This document shows positions 34,601 to 43,146 of a stretch of 64,000 bases of DNA, piece by piece. Below the pieces are notes generated by a model, which made no database searches, was not told the origin of the DNA, and saw only the letters and a program-made list of their open reading frames with translations. The position numbers and the translations under genes were made by a program. The stretch comes from Hexactinellida sp. DTS-2022 (taxonomy: Eukaryota; Porifera; Hexactinellida), in assembly GCA_028753945.1 (NCBI GenBank), contig JAPNXP010000001.1, forward strand, positions 1,488,001-1,552,000. The letters run 5' to 3'. Each line of letters starts with the position of its first letter. The first letter of the stretch is position 1.

Positions 34601-36493
34601 AGTGTTTGTGATAAGACTGTGGCTTGTTGTTCTTATAATTGCTCCAAGACTATCACAACTCAGCTAACTGATACCTTTCATTCAATTCTAACTCTGATAA
34701 GACAAGAAGTGATTATTTGGAATTCTATCATTGAGCTGAAGGAAGTTAGGTGTATTCGGGAGTTTGTAATGTCTGAAGAAGTGAGGCACGCTTTCCTAAC
34801 TGTTTTCAAGCAAACTGTCCACTCTTTTTCTATTGAAGAACTTCTTGAAAAGCTAAATCTAAATCGAATCAGTACTAATATCTGCGACTTTCGTCACTTC
34901 TCTGCTGACCTAAATCTTATGATTATTCAATACCTGAACATCCTCAGAAGAAACTATGTTCTCACTTTTCTGAATAAATCTAAGATTCCACTGGGAATGG
35001 AAATGAAAGATATCGAAAATATCCTCTCTAGTTCCACCTGTATATACCATACTGCAGGAGATCTACAAATTGTTCAGTACATCAGAAAGAGAAACTTTGA
35101 ATTTACCTGTCCACATGTCTTCTATAGATCTGTGTCCATCTTCCCTACCTGCCACAAGAAGAATTCTCAGCTCAACCATTCATTCCTCTACAGCTATGTG
35201 ACTCAGCTCAGCCTGTCCGGGTTCATTCTCATTCTCGTTAACGCCGCAGTCGAAAATCAATATGAACTGTATTTGTATTTTAATCTCGAATATACGGGTG
35301 TTGTTTTAAAACTCTGTTTAGAACAAACTCATTTCAGTATACAGCTGTTCGCTACTTCTTTGGTGATGTTAGATGAAATGATTGCTGAATCCCTCAGGCA
35401 CGTTCTACCTACTATCTCTATTCTGTCTTTCGAGAAAGATTTCTTTCTTGGTTACGTACACTCTCTGTTAGCTATTTCCAATAACAACCAATCGGTATGT
35501 TTAATTGCAGTCATAAATTCAATCATTTGCAATTCTCTGGATCGATTTGGGTTCCATTCAGTTCAAAAACTTAACGTTTCTTCAAAAAATACACATATTG
35601 TTGACACTATTGAATATATTATCAAACACGCCTCAGATTTTGGAGTATGTCATCTCTTGTGTACCAAATGCAACCAGTCCTTGTTAGTATATTCCCTCTC
35701 GGACAATCCCAGCCAATCTAACCAATATTTACATTTATTCAATTCATTCCCTCAACTGAAGTGCTTTTTAATAGAATATGAGATATCTTTTATTTTTGAC
35801 TTAAAAACTTTAAATAAACAATCCCTAAATACTCGCACATTCGATGTTTACGTCGTAATAATAAACAAAAAGAGTCTTACAACAAATTATTTCAATTCTT
35901 CTCCTCTCTATGCGCACTCTATGTCGTCTGATAAATGTAGCCTTGAGTTCGATTTTCAATTGTGTTGTCAAATATTTATCGATTGTCTCCTTGAGCTGGC
36001 GAATTTGCAACAGAAGAAAGAAGTTGTCTTTCAATTGTTTATTTCTAACATCAAGATTACAGGTCGCCGTGGGAAATTAAATCATCATGATATTTCAATC
36101 TTTGAACAGTCCATACATTCCTACCCGATCATGGATATATTGCCTTCGAACATTGATATCAAACTGACAGCAAAAAGGGGAAGATTAACAGATTTTTTGA
36201 AGAGAAAAGACCCCTCGCTCCCTGGCTTATTTGTAACCAGTAGTCAGAAAAATGACTTTTCAATTTATCTATTCATTTCATCCCGAGATGAACGTGCTAA
36301 TAATTTTTTGATTTGTTTCTTTTCAACTTTAAACGGATTCAATGAAGGGATTAAGCTTTTTCATCACTTCTTGCATCAATCTAATTCTCTGAACGAACAA
36401 CAAATTCAGGTTGTGCTTTTTAATTATTTCAATAACGAATTAGAAATATTTGTGAAAGCCTTTAAAATCTTCACATCACATATATTCAAATAA
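28694..36493 (+). CDS. SZT2: SZT2-like KICSTOR subunit, single 7.8-kb exon
   Basis: A 2599-aa protein in one uninterrupted frame. The N-terminal part resembles SZT2: SLVVALDLSSYMFVLL (residues about 71-86) corresponds to the IELDLS segment. The later LGYLPNYSAIRFVARVSQGA corresponds to the conserved 'HVPN..LMKFIA' region after a von-Willebrand-like fold. SZT2 is the large scaffold of KICSTOR, which holds GATOR1 at the lysosome and restrains mTORC1 under amino-acid shortage. Vertebrate SZT2 is about 3400 aa, so this version is shorter. The stretch coding about residues 1090-1520 (31960-33250) is clearly more GC-rich than the rest. The lack of introns is unusual for a gene that is highly split in most animals. 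Confidence 0.82.
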   Translation: MTALSEPTEFVYYPGDSAEVLCWSEPATVRELVLFISHLSQTQSDKGCVEKLNFPSSYYLVHTKCSLVVALDLSSYMFVLLRNQSSYLLLSLLQRLTHVLKQLCENTLIGSEEREPVIVLTFIIFSFDRSNTGLFSKVLFQKLELRQNTVTELSEEIYSAVLSFYGSMECRSLETSNSPTAQSSLADVLQLCIYSFNFLPSNQHRHILMASLPIIDFPDMPAKNYIVTQLLENRISCSFLSPQPSQELASLGYLPNYSAIRFVARVSQGAVFHPETQPSSYSISADSNSILNIFQKLILTTYFQTKCDKNYLIESISSNSYPLYSNKSASSKPDVLQVCTPASHLLTSLFQIGFCLDPDACDTVAIQLSRPWDESTVIYIQLSEFNSQAKSLPLEVYISYSTNQLRLLDIQDYCVDSRNRDTLTFRTQQVEVFRQFYKELRHRITILDRIYNSNLTVDAHSSLIDDSVTDQQEHSKRHHQFGPLKLKAILQNKVQQWHTWMTSCVFHLSLQTPGDSDFIHTALIKWGGIEVGGRDFYVVQFEENENFCFVSLDVSCPPLLNLYFGFHFSLSRTEINVKLDTFVQNIRNYFNVLTPKRKRSKSYPDSPFAFKIPYQFHTRDIADIFRFNFKRNGFISYDIIKCYFISRCFSFPMNPVGEEDRKLLLQVAKLFVMNKVNEGWSVFKSNSYTTLFQQLTIKSSMNSQHKALACYFLYLEQVKYTWQLKVDFFLEPIKESIFSNNLDLNKTSTMELFDEVATVDMKMLECALNFSTIGFGCQTSFVPNLECLLSNCSTLIFDAPLFLEQGPLEESHRFNDQIVSRLIGKLTDSSCLQTKIDVTLMTLPIYNTISETDHYLTNLICFFKEHTDILNRLLIHKLEFRFLYKIEIDSSEAYFIAMPTCTQSLSQHLKDMPNYFPLPDVQTFPIIIYYVAVDRVYEIPSCYFYGANNGMYGHPSMPVPLKHFLTYIQGEFNKSFVDVVLSYIAERLPIAPTVFQTCLDYCNQERFHSSLDLTTTLKTLSTVTALRPSVSLSLDRFLKAKLPYFIPCSQKKGLYYFSIEKFEKMCESNMKLREKISVTADVKIFIQLRTSLLLESGLCEDMLLEDLTLQQRFLQEENPIQSAVLGIDCYTFDTQPTEFSIIERDSERASSSGNKQTSEPYLSLPISHSRTSSLDRRDLARESLLPADAVEAQILVKLIKTNNNTNFNNQMLDFTLTHDSLLTHLLEETQWQINDLTVAALSNNLTSTALLLEIVDHIKQGEELGKLTCTIYCLHENITYSMLALTPGTKERFMGELDNGIPGFRADKYDSYYNLKLMDESYASLSYWIVMEVCTELPKITFYIHYNSTDRQDSGLSSRWLFEQGNRAVESVCRKVFQILLLHDLYSNRIMYSQLSVDYHPLELEEDALCFFQSNLACPHQFQYYIPVHWRLGRQVAQSLAKKYLESLKCKNANSIYILEEDIATDRIYYMYINTVDKDTVGTVLSLLESRLGRAEDVLLRFDVYGVHTPSKRYQELVFNNIEDKMYNEILTKLCDSFSQQANIQLFAQDVTFLQPEAKVDKPEETATFFLPTFVELNLSSFVYYLFQYIHSTCTRLKKKCFAHDVFFQLPSNYPECNLVDLSENFFISAERPIQTRSIILIGVILVESASSKPLSFKQALGIKPQSSPSTFDAVLSELAGSREFDSRYKISVMMWQHGNADCEKMRDKILSHCSAALFDFVVEYYFLRIPYSPRFECYCEVLIKTSLEASPVVHKEQRTKSTSMGAVQPDSRDDTPYVDLLLSYCSGDSAQDKYANPLDQEFIKGIEYFTIHTSNYNTSTLKRLTGDLPGTFTVSRFFSLLLKHLNPICRSFEFTQDLFQQESEEINRYYKININSMLTDPQSIFPTNRFILIMRSPYHWLQCNNTIGEARGKRIISKKIAHLSSHSTVLKYPLDPNSENLSRDEPFFDTFRQYNSDDVIPRQSFILFSVCDKTVACCSYNCSKTITTQLTDTFHSILTLIRQEVIIWNSIIELKEVRCIREFVMSEEVRHAFLTVFKQTVHSFSIEELLEKLNLNRISTNICDFRHFSADLNLMIIQYLNILRRNYVLTFLNKSKIPLGMEMKDIENILSSSTCIYHTAGDLQIVQYIRKRNFEFTCPHVFYRSVSIFPTCHKKNSQLNHSFLYSYVTQLSLSGFILILVNAAVENQYELYLYFNLEYTGVVLKLCLEQTHFSIQLFATSLVMLDEMIAESLRHVLPTISILSFEKDFFLGYVHSLLAISNNNQSVCLIAVINSIICNSLDRFGFHSVQKLNVSSKNTHIVDTIEYIIKHASDFGVCHLLCTKCNQSLLVYSLSDNPSQSNQYLHLFNSFPQLKCFLIEYEISFIFDLKTLNKQSLNTRTFDVYVVIINKKSLTTNYFNSSPLYAHSMSSDKCSLEFDFQLCCQIFIDCLLELANLQQKKEVVFQLFISNIKITGRRGKLNHHDISIFEQSIHSYPIMDILPSNIDIKLTAKRGRLTDFLKRKDPSLPGLFVTSSQKNDFSIYLFISSRDERANNFLICFFSTLNGFNEGIKLFHHFLHQSNSLNEQQIQVVLFNYFNNELEIFVKAFKIFTSHIFK

Positions 36494-36882
36494 TAATTAT
36501 TAGAATAGTTGCTCCTCAAATATTTTAGTTTTAACTTTTCAAGTTGCCTCGAAGAAACAGATTCAAGACTAGTAGCATTTATTTATTGATTGGTTTTATT
36601 TTATCTGCTTAAATATATTCTGAATTGAAAGTTACATTAAGATTAAAGAATTTATCAAATCTTTATGAAGTTATTTACATTCTCGCTTGTGTACAGTGCA
36701 CCCTCTTTAAATTTATAATCCATATTCCAAATACGTAGTACAATATTTGTGTCTTGAACGTGAACGAAGGATTCAGAACAATTTAATACGCACATATATT
36801 TGCACGAACTATAACAAATTCTCCAATTAAATTAATGGACTACTAATTTATTTAATAATGAATAACATATTTGGCAATTAGA
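36494..36882. other. SZT2-NDUFA2 intergenic region
   Basis: A short AT-rich gap of 389 bp between the stop of SZT2 and the ATG of NDUFA2, both on the plus strand. It must contain the polyadenylation site of the first and the promoter of the second; no clear element was singled out. Confidence 0.5.
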
Positions 36883-37173
36883 ATGTCAAAGGGTATCCAG
36901 GCTATACAGATGGCGCTTAGGAATGCACGAGAACTTCGACTGCACATGTGTCAGACCTCTCCTCAGAGTGAAGGTGTGAGGAAGTTCGTTCGAGATTTCT
37001 ATTTGGAGCTGAAGCTCCGTCATCCTAACTTTCCCATTCTTATCAGAGAATGCGAAGGCACTCCGGCCAGAGTCTACATCAGATTTGACAAGGGCGTGGA
37101 GAAGTCGGCCTCGCTTGACAGCCAGAACAAAGACCAAGTTGTTGTTAGCATAGAACAACTGCTTTCTAGTTGA
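36883..37173 (+). CDS. NDUFA2: NADH dehydrogenase 1 alpha subcomplex subunit 2
   Basis: A 96-aa protein starting MSKGIQAIQM, close to the usual 99 aa of NDUFA2 (B8), an accessory subunit of mitochondrial complex I with a thioredoxin-like fold (L51/S25/CI-B8 family). Diagnostic segments are ELRLHMCQTSPQSEGVRKFV and HPNFPILIRECEGTPARVYI. The cysteine in LHMC corresponds to the first conserved cysteine of the family; the second is seen in REC. The frame extends upstream from a TTG at 36871, but the first ATG is at 36883. Intronless, with a polyadenylation signal about 100 bp after the stop. Confidence 0.93.
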   Translation: MSKGIQAIQMALRNARELRLHMCQTSPQSEGVRKFVRDFYLELKLRHPNFPILIRECEGTPARVYIRFDKGVEKSASLDSQNKDQVVVSIEQLLSS

Positions 37174-37275
37174 CTTTCTTATTTGCTTGGTTTACATTCA
37201 TACATGTTTATTGATTAAGTTATTGAGATAATCAATAGTGGGAAATTGTGTTCCACTTTTTTAGCATATTAACTT

Positions 37276-37281
37276 AATAAA
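37276..37281 (+). terminator. Polyadenylation signal AATAAA for NDUFA2
   Basis: An AATAAA hexamer 103 bp after the NDUFA2 stop codon, before the transposon. Confidence 0.5.
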
Positions 37282-37594
37282 CCTAATAGCATTAGTCTAT
37301 TAGCATGCGGATTTAGAACTTGTTCCAATCCATTATTTCAGTAGTATACCTCTAATAACAAAAGTCGATGTGCTGTTAATTAAGTGCCCCTATTGAGACT
37401 CGTTAGAACGAACATAGTTAATTATTATGGAGCGACTGTCCCAATGGGTGTGGACATATCTCCAGGGAGGAAACTTGCAGTGCTGTTATATACGTATGCT
37501 AATTTTAGAACCTTGTTGTTACAAACTGGGTAGCCACTTTTCTTAAGCAAAATTGATATTCATTGTATTTACAAAAAGCGAAAAGATTACATGT

Positions 37595-38005
37595 CACGGG
37601 TGTAATTTCTTTACGAAAAAAATGAAAAAATTATCAACGCATAAGAGTCATTGAACTATGTAATGCAATGTTCAGTATGTAAGAAAATGCAATTTACTAA
37701 TCCCTGTGACGTCAGGAAAAAATTGCCCATAATATTTAATTTATGCCACTTTTTATTAGTATATAGTTTGGCAAACTAGCCAAAAAATGCTAATTTGTAT
37801 TCAAACATTGGGTTTTTAAACTTTATTATATCGATACCATATACGGTGTCAATGAGTGGATAAATTTATTCAATCTAACATACCATTTCAAAAAATATAC
37901 TAATTTATTTCTCAATGTCGGACGTTTTTGAACGTCCCCCTCTTTATTTTATTTTTTCTGAATAGTTATTATATATCATTAACTGTAATATTTAAAACGT
38001 TATTA
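37595..38005 (+). repeat. Left terminal inverted repeat of the transposon
   Basis: Matches the reverse complement of 40845-41261. It includes the blocks 'ttggctagtttgcc' (in complement) and 'aacgtccccctctttatttt'. Similarity fades after 'tcattaactgtaatatt'. Confidence 0.88.
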
Positions 38006-38383
38006 TCGAATAGAAAGCCATGTATTTATATACTGTACGTACCCAGTGCTAAACTTTGATTGTGTATTCTGGTAAACATAACTCTCGAAATTTATATTTA
38101 TTATCCATTTCTATTATTGTTTACAATTACAAAGTAGTGTATAAGGAATCGTACATGTGAATCCATTGAACTAGAAACTGTAATATAATATTATTTACCT
38201 GAAAACTAAAAATTTACATCGCTCTATTCTCTATATCATGCTTATGATTACTGATTATAATTGACAATTCAACCATTTGAAATACATACTGCTTTTTGAT
38301 TATTCTAGATATAACGGTAATACAACATACATATATTGATATTTCGACATTCAGTCTTAATTATTATTTCTGAATTTTTCCAT

Positions 38384-40627
38384 ATGGCCATACCAAATGA
38401 AGTATCAAATCTTTATGATAATTATCATCTTGATAACCTATATCGAATTTGTCGATTTTGCTACAATCGACTTACTTCCAAAACTCTGCCCAGGGAATCT
38501 CTTCGACAACCACCTTCGCAAATGATTTCTAAAAGAGCTCAGAAGTTCTACCAAATAAACTTTGGATCAGAGATAGCTGATCTAAATAAGCCTAAAGTTA
38601 TTTGTAGCCTTTGTCGGGCTCGATTATCTAACTTGGAAACAGGCAAATTAACTCTTGACAAATGGGAAAAAGATCGCCCAAATGTTGAGTTTCTACTAAC
38701 CATCGAAGAAAACCTATGTACTACTCGGAGTACTTTGGGATGTAATTCAGAAAATCGATGTCAAATTTGCCAAATATTTGGTTCTTCCCTCAATAATTAC
38801 ATCCTCAAGCATAAAAAACAAGCTCCTAGACCTGGTAGACCTTTAGAACAGTCACCATGTAGACCCATGTGTAGTAAATGTGGAAGATATATGGATAATC
38901 ACTCAGATAAATTTTGTCAAAGCATAATGTTGCATCCCCAAAGCTCTTCAACCGCGGGCGCACTTTTTGCGGATAGAGTAGAAGCTCGAGGTTTCACAAG
39001 TTCGGTTGCTGTAAAACACATTAAAAACACACTAATGCAAAAAGAGACTGCTCAGTTCCCAATTATTTTGAACCATCCTTATGATTCCAACCACGGAATT
39101 GTAGTATCTACAGTTGGGTATGAAGGGAGGGAATGTGTCAACAAAAAATTGAGCGTTGAAGCTGCTCGAGATATTCAGAGATTAGGCCATCTAGGTCTTG
39201 GCAAGCATTCATACTGGGAATTAGGACGAATTCTGCGTCGAGAAGGAATTACGTTTCCTACTGGTGGAATTAAAGGGGCCTGGGATGAAAAATGGTCCAT
39301 TTTTGGAATTATTTTTACTCCAGTTACTCTTCAGATACACCGCGAGAATATGATTATTCCACCAGAGCCGACACCATTTGGTTTTTGCACAGACAACGAA
39401 TATCTTTTAAATATCGTCACCCACAATCAATTGAATCGAATTTGTCGTTTGAAGTTACATATTGATGGAGGAAAAGATTTCTTAAAAATTTCTCTAAATA
39501 TTATTTCGATGAAGCCTGGAAGCTTATATTTCCCCACTCCTAATAGTGTCCTAACTAACTTTGTCATTGCCATGGGAAAGGGCCCTGAGAATTATCATAA
39601 TTTGAAACAGTTGCTTACATACCCATCAGTAAGTAGATTATTCGCACTAGATTTCGCCATCCAAATTGCTTGTGATTTCAAAGTTGCAGCTCTGCTTGTC
39701 GGAATTCAACAAGCTTCAAGTAACTTCCCCTGTCCTTTCTGTCTATGGCGTAATCGTACATTATGTACCGGTATACCTGCAGCATCGAGGAAGCATGAAG
39801 AAATGATGACAGATCTTTCTAAAAAGCATCATAATGTCGTCAATGAACCGATTATTAGTTGGAATTATTCAGTAATGGAAAAAATTGCTCTCGCTCCATT
39901 ACATATTCTTTTGGGATTGGTGAATAAATTATACAGTGATGCAAGGCCTAGTGAGAGTTCATCGAGTCGAAATGAGCGCAATCTCTACAAACTTCATTGT
40001 GCAGCACTACATAAGTTTAAAGTATTCAGATCAGAATATTGGAACGGTACTCTGGAGGGTAATTCATGTTCAAGGCTCTTAGACAATTTGGAAAAGATCC
40101 CATTTCCAAAGAATTCAACGAAATTCTTAAGTGCATTAATTGCTTTAAAGCATGTGAAAGATATGTGTCTAGGTACTGTAAGAAAATTAGGATGGCAAGA
40201 CAGCATTATAAATTTTCGGGGGGCATGGCATGATACAGGTTTGGCATGGTCTCTGAAATCACATATTCTCTCAGACCATTATGAGGAGTATTTCTACCAC
40301 TATGAAAGTATTAGTGGTGCAGGAGCTGCTATTAGTTCAGAGCAAAGTGGTGAAATGCTCCATTCTCGATTACAAAGGGTATGGGATCTTCGCTTCAAGA
40401 CGAGAGAAGACAATTCTCTATACCCCCAACGTCTTGTTGATTGTATGGTCACATACAATTATAACCTAAAGTGGGATAGGGCTGTGAGATCAAACACAGA
40501 AAATTTAGAAAAAGAAATTCAGGAAATTGATTTCGACAACGAACCGATTGAGGATGACGAAGAGAGAGTAGAACTACGCAATTGGGTAACTGATTCTGAA
40601 AACTCAGATTTAAGCGATTCAGATTGA
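38384..40627 (+). CDS. DDE-type transposase, Chapaev/CMC-like
   Basis: Open frame of 747 aa from the ATG at 38384 (an ATG 48 bases upstream, at 38336, is also in frame). Numbering from 38336, paired cysteines at C39/C42 and C90/C93 and a second set around CQIC and CSKC (about 143-185) suggest N-terminal zinc fingers. The core has HIDGGKDF (D377), CDFKVAALLVGIQ (D447) followed by PCPFC, and a C-terminal SSEQSGEMLHSR (E669 or E673), which I propose as the D-D-E triad. The tail is very acidic. The frame has no stop or frameshift, so the protein could be functional. Family assignment is inferred from layout and termini. Confidence 0.8.
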   Translation: MAIPNEVSNLYDNYHLDNLYRICRFCYNRLTSKTLPRESLRQPPSQMISKRAQKFYQINFGSEIADLNKPKVICSLCRARLSNLETGKLTLDKWEKDRPNVEFLLTIEENLCTTRSTLGCNSENRCQICQIFGSSLNNYILKHKKQAPRPGRPLEQSPCRPMCSKCGRYMDNHSDKFCQSIMLHPQSSSTAGALFADRVEARGFTSSVAVKHIKNTLMQKETAQFPIILNHPYDSNHGIVVSTVGYEGRECVNKKLSVEAARDIQRLGHLGLGKHSYWELGRILRREGITFPTGGIKGAWDEKWSIFGIIFTPVTLQIHRENMIIPPEPTPFGFCTDNEYLLNIVTHNQLNRICRLKLHIDGGKDFLKISLNIISMKPGSLYFPTPNSVLTNFVIAMGKGPENYHNLKQLLTYPSVSRLFALDFAIQIACDFKVAALLVGIQQASSNFPCPFCLWRNRTLCTGIPAASRKHEEMMTDLSKKHHNVVNEPIISWNYSVMEKIALAPLHILLGLVNKLYSDARPSESSSSRNERNLYKLHCAALHKFKVFRSEYWNGTLEGNSCSRLLDNLEKIPFPKNSTKFLSALIALKHVKDMCLGTVRKLGWQDSIINFRGAWHDTGLAWSLKSHILSDHYEEYFYHYESISGAGAAISSEQSGEMLHSRLQRVWDLRFKTREDNSLYPQRLVDCMVTYNYNLKWDRAVRSNTENLEKEIQEIDFDNEPIEDDEERVELRNWVTDSENSDLSDSD

Positions 40628-40844
40628 TTAAATAGTCGCATAAACCAACTACATATACTTACTACTTTATCTGAATTACATTGTAATCATTATTATATTT
40701 ATTAGAACGCTGTTAAAACTTCTTTTACATTTGGGGTATGATGGATTGGTACTATACGAAATAACATTTAAAACAACATTTTTATCAGATACTTCCATAA
40801 TTATCATAAATCACATAGGAAACGACATGTTTTTCAATAATAAT

Positions 40845-41261
40845 GCATTGAATATTACAGTTAATGATCTATAGTAACTATTCCAGTGATATCGGAAAAA
40901 ACTAAAATAAAGAGGGGGACGTTCAAAAAACGTCCGACATTGAGAAATGAGATGGGATATTTCTGAAGTGATATGTTAGATAGGAATAAATGTATTCAGT
41001 AATTGACACCTTATATATTATCGATATAATAAAGTTTAAACCCCCCATGTTTGATTACTAATTAGCATTTTTTGGCTAGTTTGCCAAACTATACACTAAT
41101 AAAACGTGTCATAAATTAAAAGTTATTGATAATCTTTTCCCTGACGTCACAGGGATTAGTAAATTGCATATTCTTAAATACTGAACATTGCATTACACAG
41201 TCCAGTGACTCTTTTGCGTTGATAATTTTTTCATTTTTTTCGTAAGGAAATTACACCCGTG
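40845..41261 (-). repeat. Right terminal inverted repeat of the transposon
   Basis: Counterpart of 37595-38005 in opposite orientation, ending CACCCGTG at 41261. Confidence 0.88.
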
Positions 41262-41659
41262 ATGTTAATCCTATAGAATAATTTGTCATAATATTGCTGA
41301 ATTAGAATAGAATTATCAACACGTTTATTCCGTCTCTTTGGAATCTCAAAAGTTAATTTATTGGAAAAGTTATTGCTTGTTTATCTGTTAACAAAAACTA
41401 GTGTATTCTTACAAATACGGAAAAACAGATTGCTATTTTGCATCGAATTATCATTTTGTTTAGTTTAGAATCAAAGTAACAATTGTAATTTATAGTTTAC
41501 TATAGTAACAGTTGTCTACTACAATTAGTGTATGTTCTCATTTCTACCAGTTAGTATTGATTTCCGAAATTTGACTGCATTAATTTTCTACCAAAATTTA
41601 TTTCCGATACAAATTCGTAGAGCATATATTAGAATTGTGGAATTAGTTAATATTACTGA

Positions 41660-42502
41660 ATGTTCCATCCTCAACAAGCACACTCTCCTTTCCCAAAGGA
41701 GAACATGTACGCTGTGGAGATACAGCGTGTCCTGGACTGCAACGCTTCTATAATACATCTCATTATTGATAGTCAGCACAAGGGTAAGACTGACAACCTA
41801 ATCCAATACATGGGACAGTTGCATGCTAACCTCATGTGGCTCACCAAACAGGCATCAATTAATTACCAAATGGAACACGGGGGTGCCCCTCCCCCCAACC
41901 CCCAGTTCTCTCCCGCCCAAGCAATGCCGAAGTCTCACCCAATGCACCCTTCCTCTGTCCCTGTCGCTGCCCCTCAGGCCGGGAACCCGCAGAGCGCCAT
42001 ATCATTCGCCGCCGCGCAGACCCCCGCCCTCCCGCACGCCCAGTCCATGGCCGCCGGGGCGAGCGTGCACCCGACACAAACCTGGGAGCGGCCCACCAGC
42101 CCCTCCCCTCTCGCCAGCGGCCACAACCCCTTCGACTTCTCCCCTCAGTGGACCGGCTCAGGCTCAGACGGGTACTCCCAGCGGGCCAGGGCTCCCTCCT
42201 ACATGCAGCACCAGGACGGGGTCGCGTTTCCAAACCAGCACAGGGGCATTAACCCGATGGACAGCATGGGGACACCTCAGCGACAGATGACCCCGTCCCT
42301 GCCCGCCAATATGTACAAGCCGTACAGCGCTGGCAACTACTCCGCTCAGACAATGGGCTCTCAGCCGAGACACAGCGGGCAGGTCGCCAACAGCACCGCT
42401 CTCTCGGCAGCCCCGCCCTACACACCCAGCCAAATGGGGCACTCGGGGCTCGCTCAGATGCAGGCGCAGGCGCAGGGGAGAATAAACCAACAGTACATGT
42501 AA
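41660..42502 (+). CDS. SS18: SS18/SYT family chromatin-remodelling subunit
   Basis: A 280-aa protein. Residues 15-66 form the SNH domain of SS18 proteins (IQRVLDCNASIIHLIID, then KGKTDNLIQYMGQLHANLMW), which binds the BRG1/BRM ATPase module of BAF complexes and co-factors. The rest is a low-complexity tail rich in Q, P, G, S, M and Y, as in the QPGY domain of SS18, here with more alanine and proline. The shorter length than human SS18 (about 400 aa) falls in this tail. The tail is coded by very GC-rich DNA inside an AT-rich region. Intronless. It could equally be the SS18L1/CREST orthologue, as invertebrates normally have one gene. Confidence 0.82.
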   Translation: MFHPQQAHSPFPKENMYAVEIQRVLDCNASIIHLIIDSQHKGKTDNLIQYMGQLHANLMWLTKQASINYQMEHGGAPPPNPQFSPAQAMPKSHPMHPSSVPVAAPQAGNPQSAISFAAAQTPALPHAQSMAAGASVHPTQTWERPTSPSPLASGHNPFDFSPQWTGSGSDGYSQRARAPSYMQHQDGVAFPNQHRGINPMDSMGTPQRQMTPSLPANMYKPYSAGNYSAQTMGSQPRHSGQVANSTALSAAPPYTPSQMGHSGLAQMQAQAQGRINQQYM

Positions 42503-42585
42503 CAGCTGTCTCTTTTAACTGTTTCTATTAGCTCGTACCTGTCAGATCATAATTAATCCACAAAACGCATCTATTTCCCTTTTTG

Positions 42586-42591
42586 AATAAA
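42586..42591 (+). terminator. Polyadenylation signal AATAAA for SS18
   Basis: An AATAAA hexamer 84 bp after the SS18 stop codon. Confidence 0.5.
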
Positions 42592-42599
42592 GACGATAT

Positions 42600-43146
42600 G
42601 CTATGGAGATTTCATATTAATATTAAGTTTAATTAACAAGCAAATTTCGTGCAAAATGCGACTCGCTATTACTTCAACAAGACAATTTACTAAATTATAA
42701 TGTAAATACAATAGTTCCCGCGCCAGGGACTATTTAATTTGCAAAATTTATAATGAGCGAACAATAAGAATAAAATAACAAGAAGTTGAATAAGAATCGA
42801 AGATGTACCCATGTACTAACAATGTAGTATACCGAATTTTCTCATAAGTATCCCAAACAATCGCCCTCACTCGAATAATTTGTAGTCTAATTATTCACTG
42901 GTACGGGTGATTACAATACATGTGGTTATTATTCAGTGCTTTACCAAGGTTGCTAAAACTAAATGTCCTATGAAATAGCCTGCACCCTAAGGGTGCTAAA
43001 AATCACTAATAGTTTCTGGCTATAACATAATTTTGTATGTCTTAATAAGCGATTGGGGACTGAAAAAATTGCTAATAGACCAATTTAGAATATTGCTATT
43101 GCTATTAGGCTAGCACTACTGTAACATTTGTATACGTATATGTTTA
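42600..43146. other. Intergenic, no gene seen
   Basis: AT-rich sequence between SS18 and the HINE/pearl-like repeat, without recognisable motifs. Confidence 0.45.

Larger units (their letters stand above)
37595..41261 (+). mobile_element. Complete Chapaev/CMC-like DNA transposon
   Basis: A 3667-bp element with termini CACGGGTGTAATTTC and its complement, flanked by the 4-bp direct repeat atgt (37591-37594 and 41262-41265). The terminal inverted repeats run about 400 bp (37595-38005 and 40845-41261) and remain over 90% alike in the outer 120 bp. One long plus-strand frame (38384-40627) encodes a zinc-finger DDE-type transposase. CAC termini, a 4-bp duplication and a large C2-rich transposase fit Chapaev of the CACTA/Mirage/Chapaev group. 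A Transib/RAG1-like element would be expected to make a 5-bp duplication. Confidence 0.85.

Noticed and set aside
38336-40627. Host gene encoding a zinc-finger protein
   Set aside because: The frame lies wholly within a unit bounded by about 400-bp inverted repeats and an exact 4-bp duplication, so it belongs to a transposon.
41823-42290. Alternative-frame open readings inside SS18 on both strands
   Set aside because: Arise from the GC-rich low-complexity tail; only the sense frame has the SNH domain.
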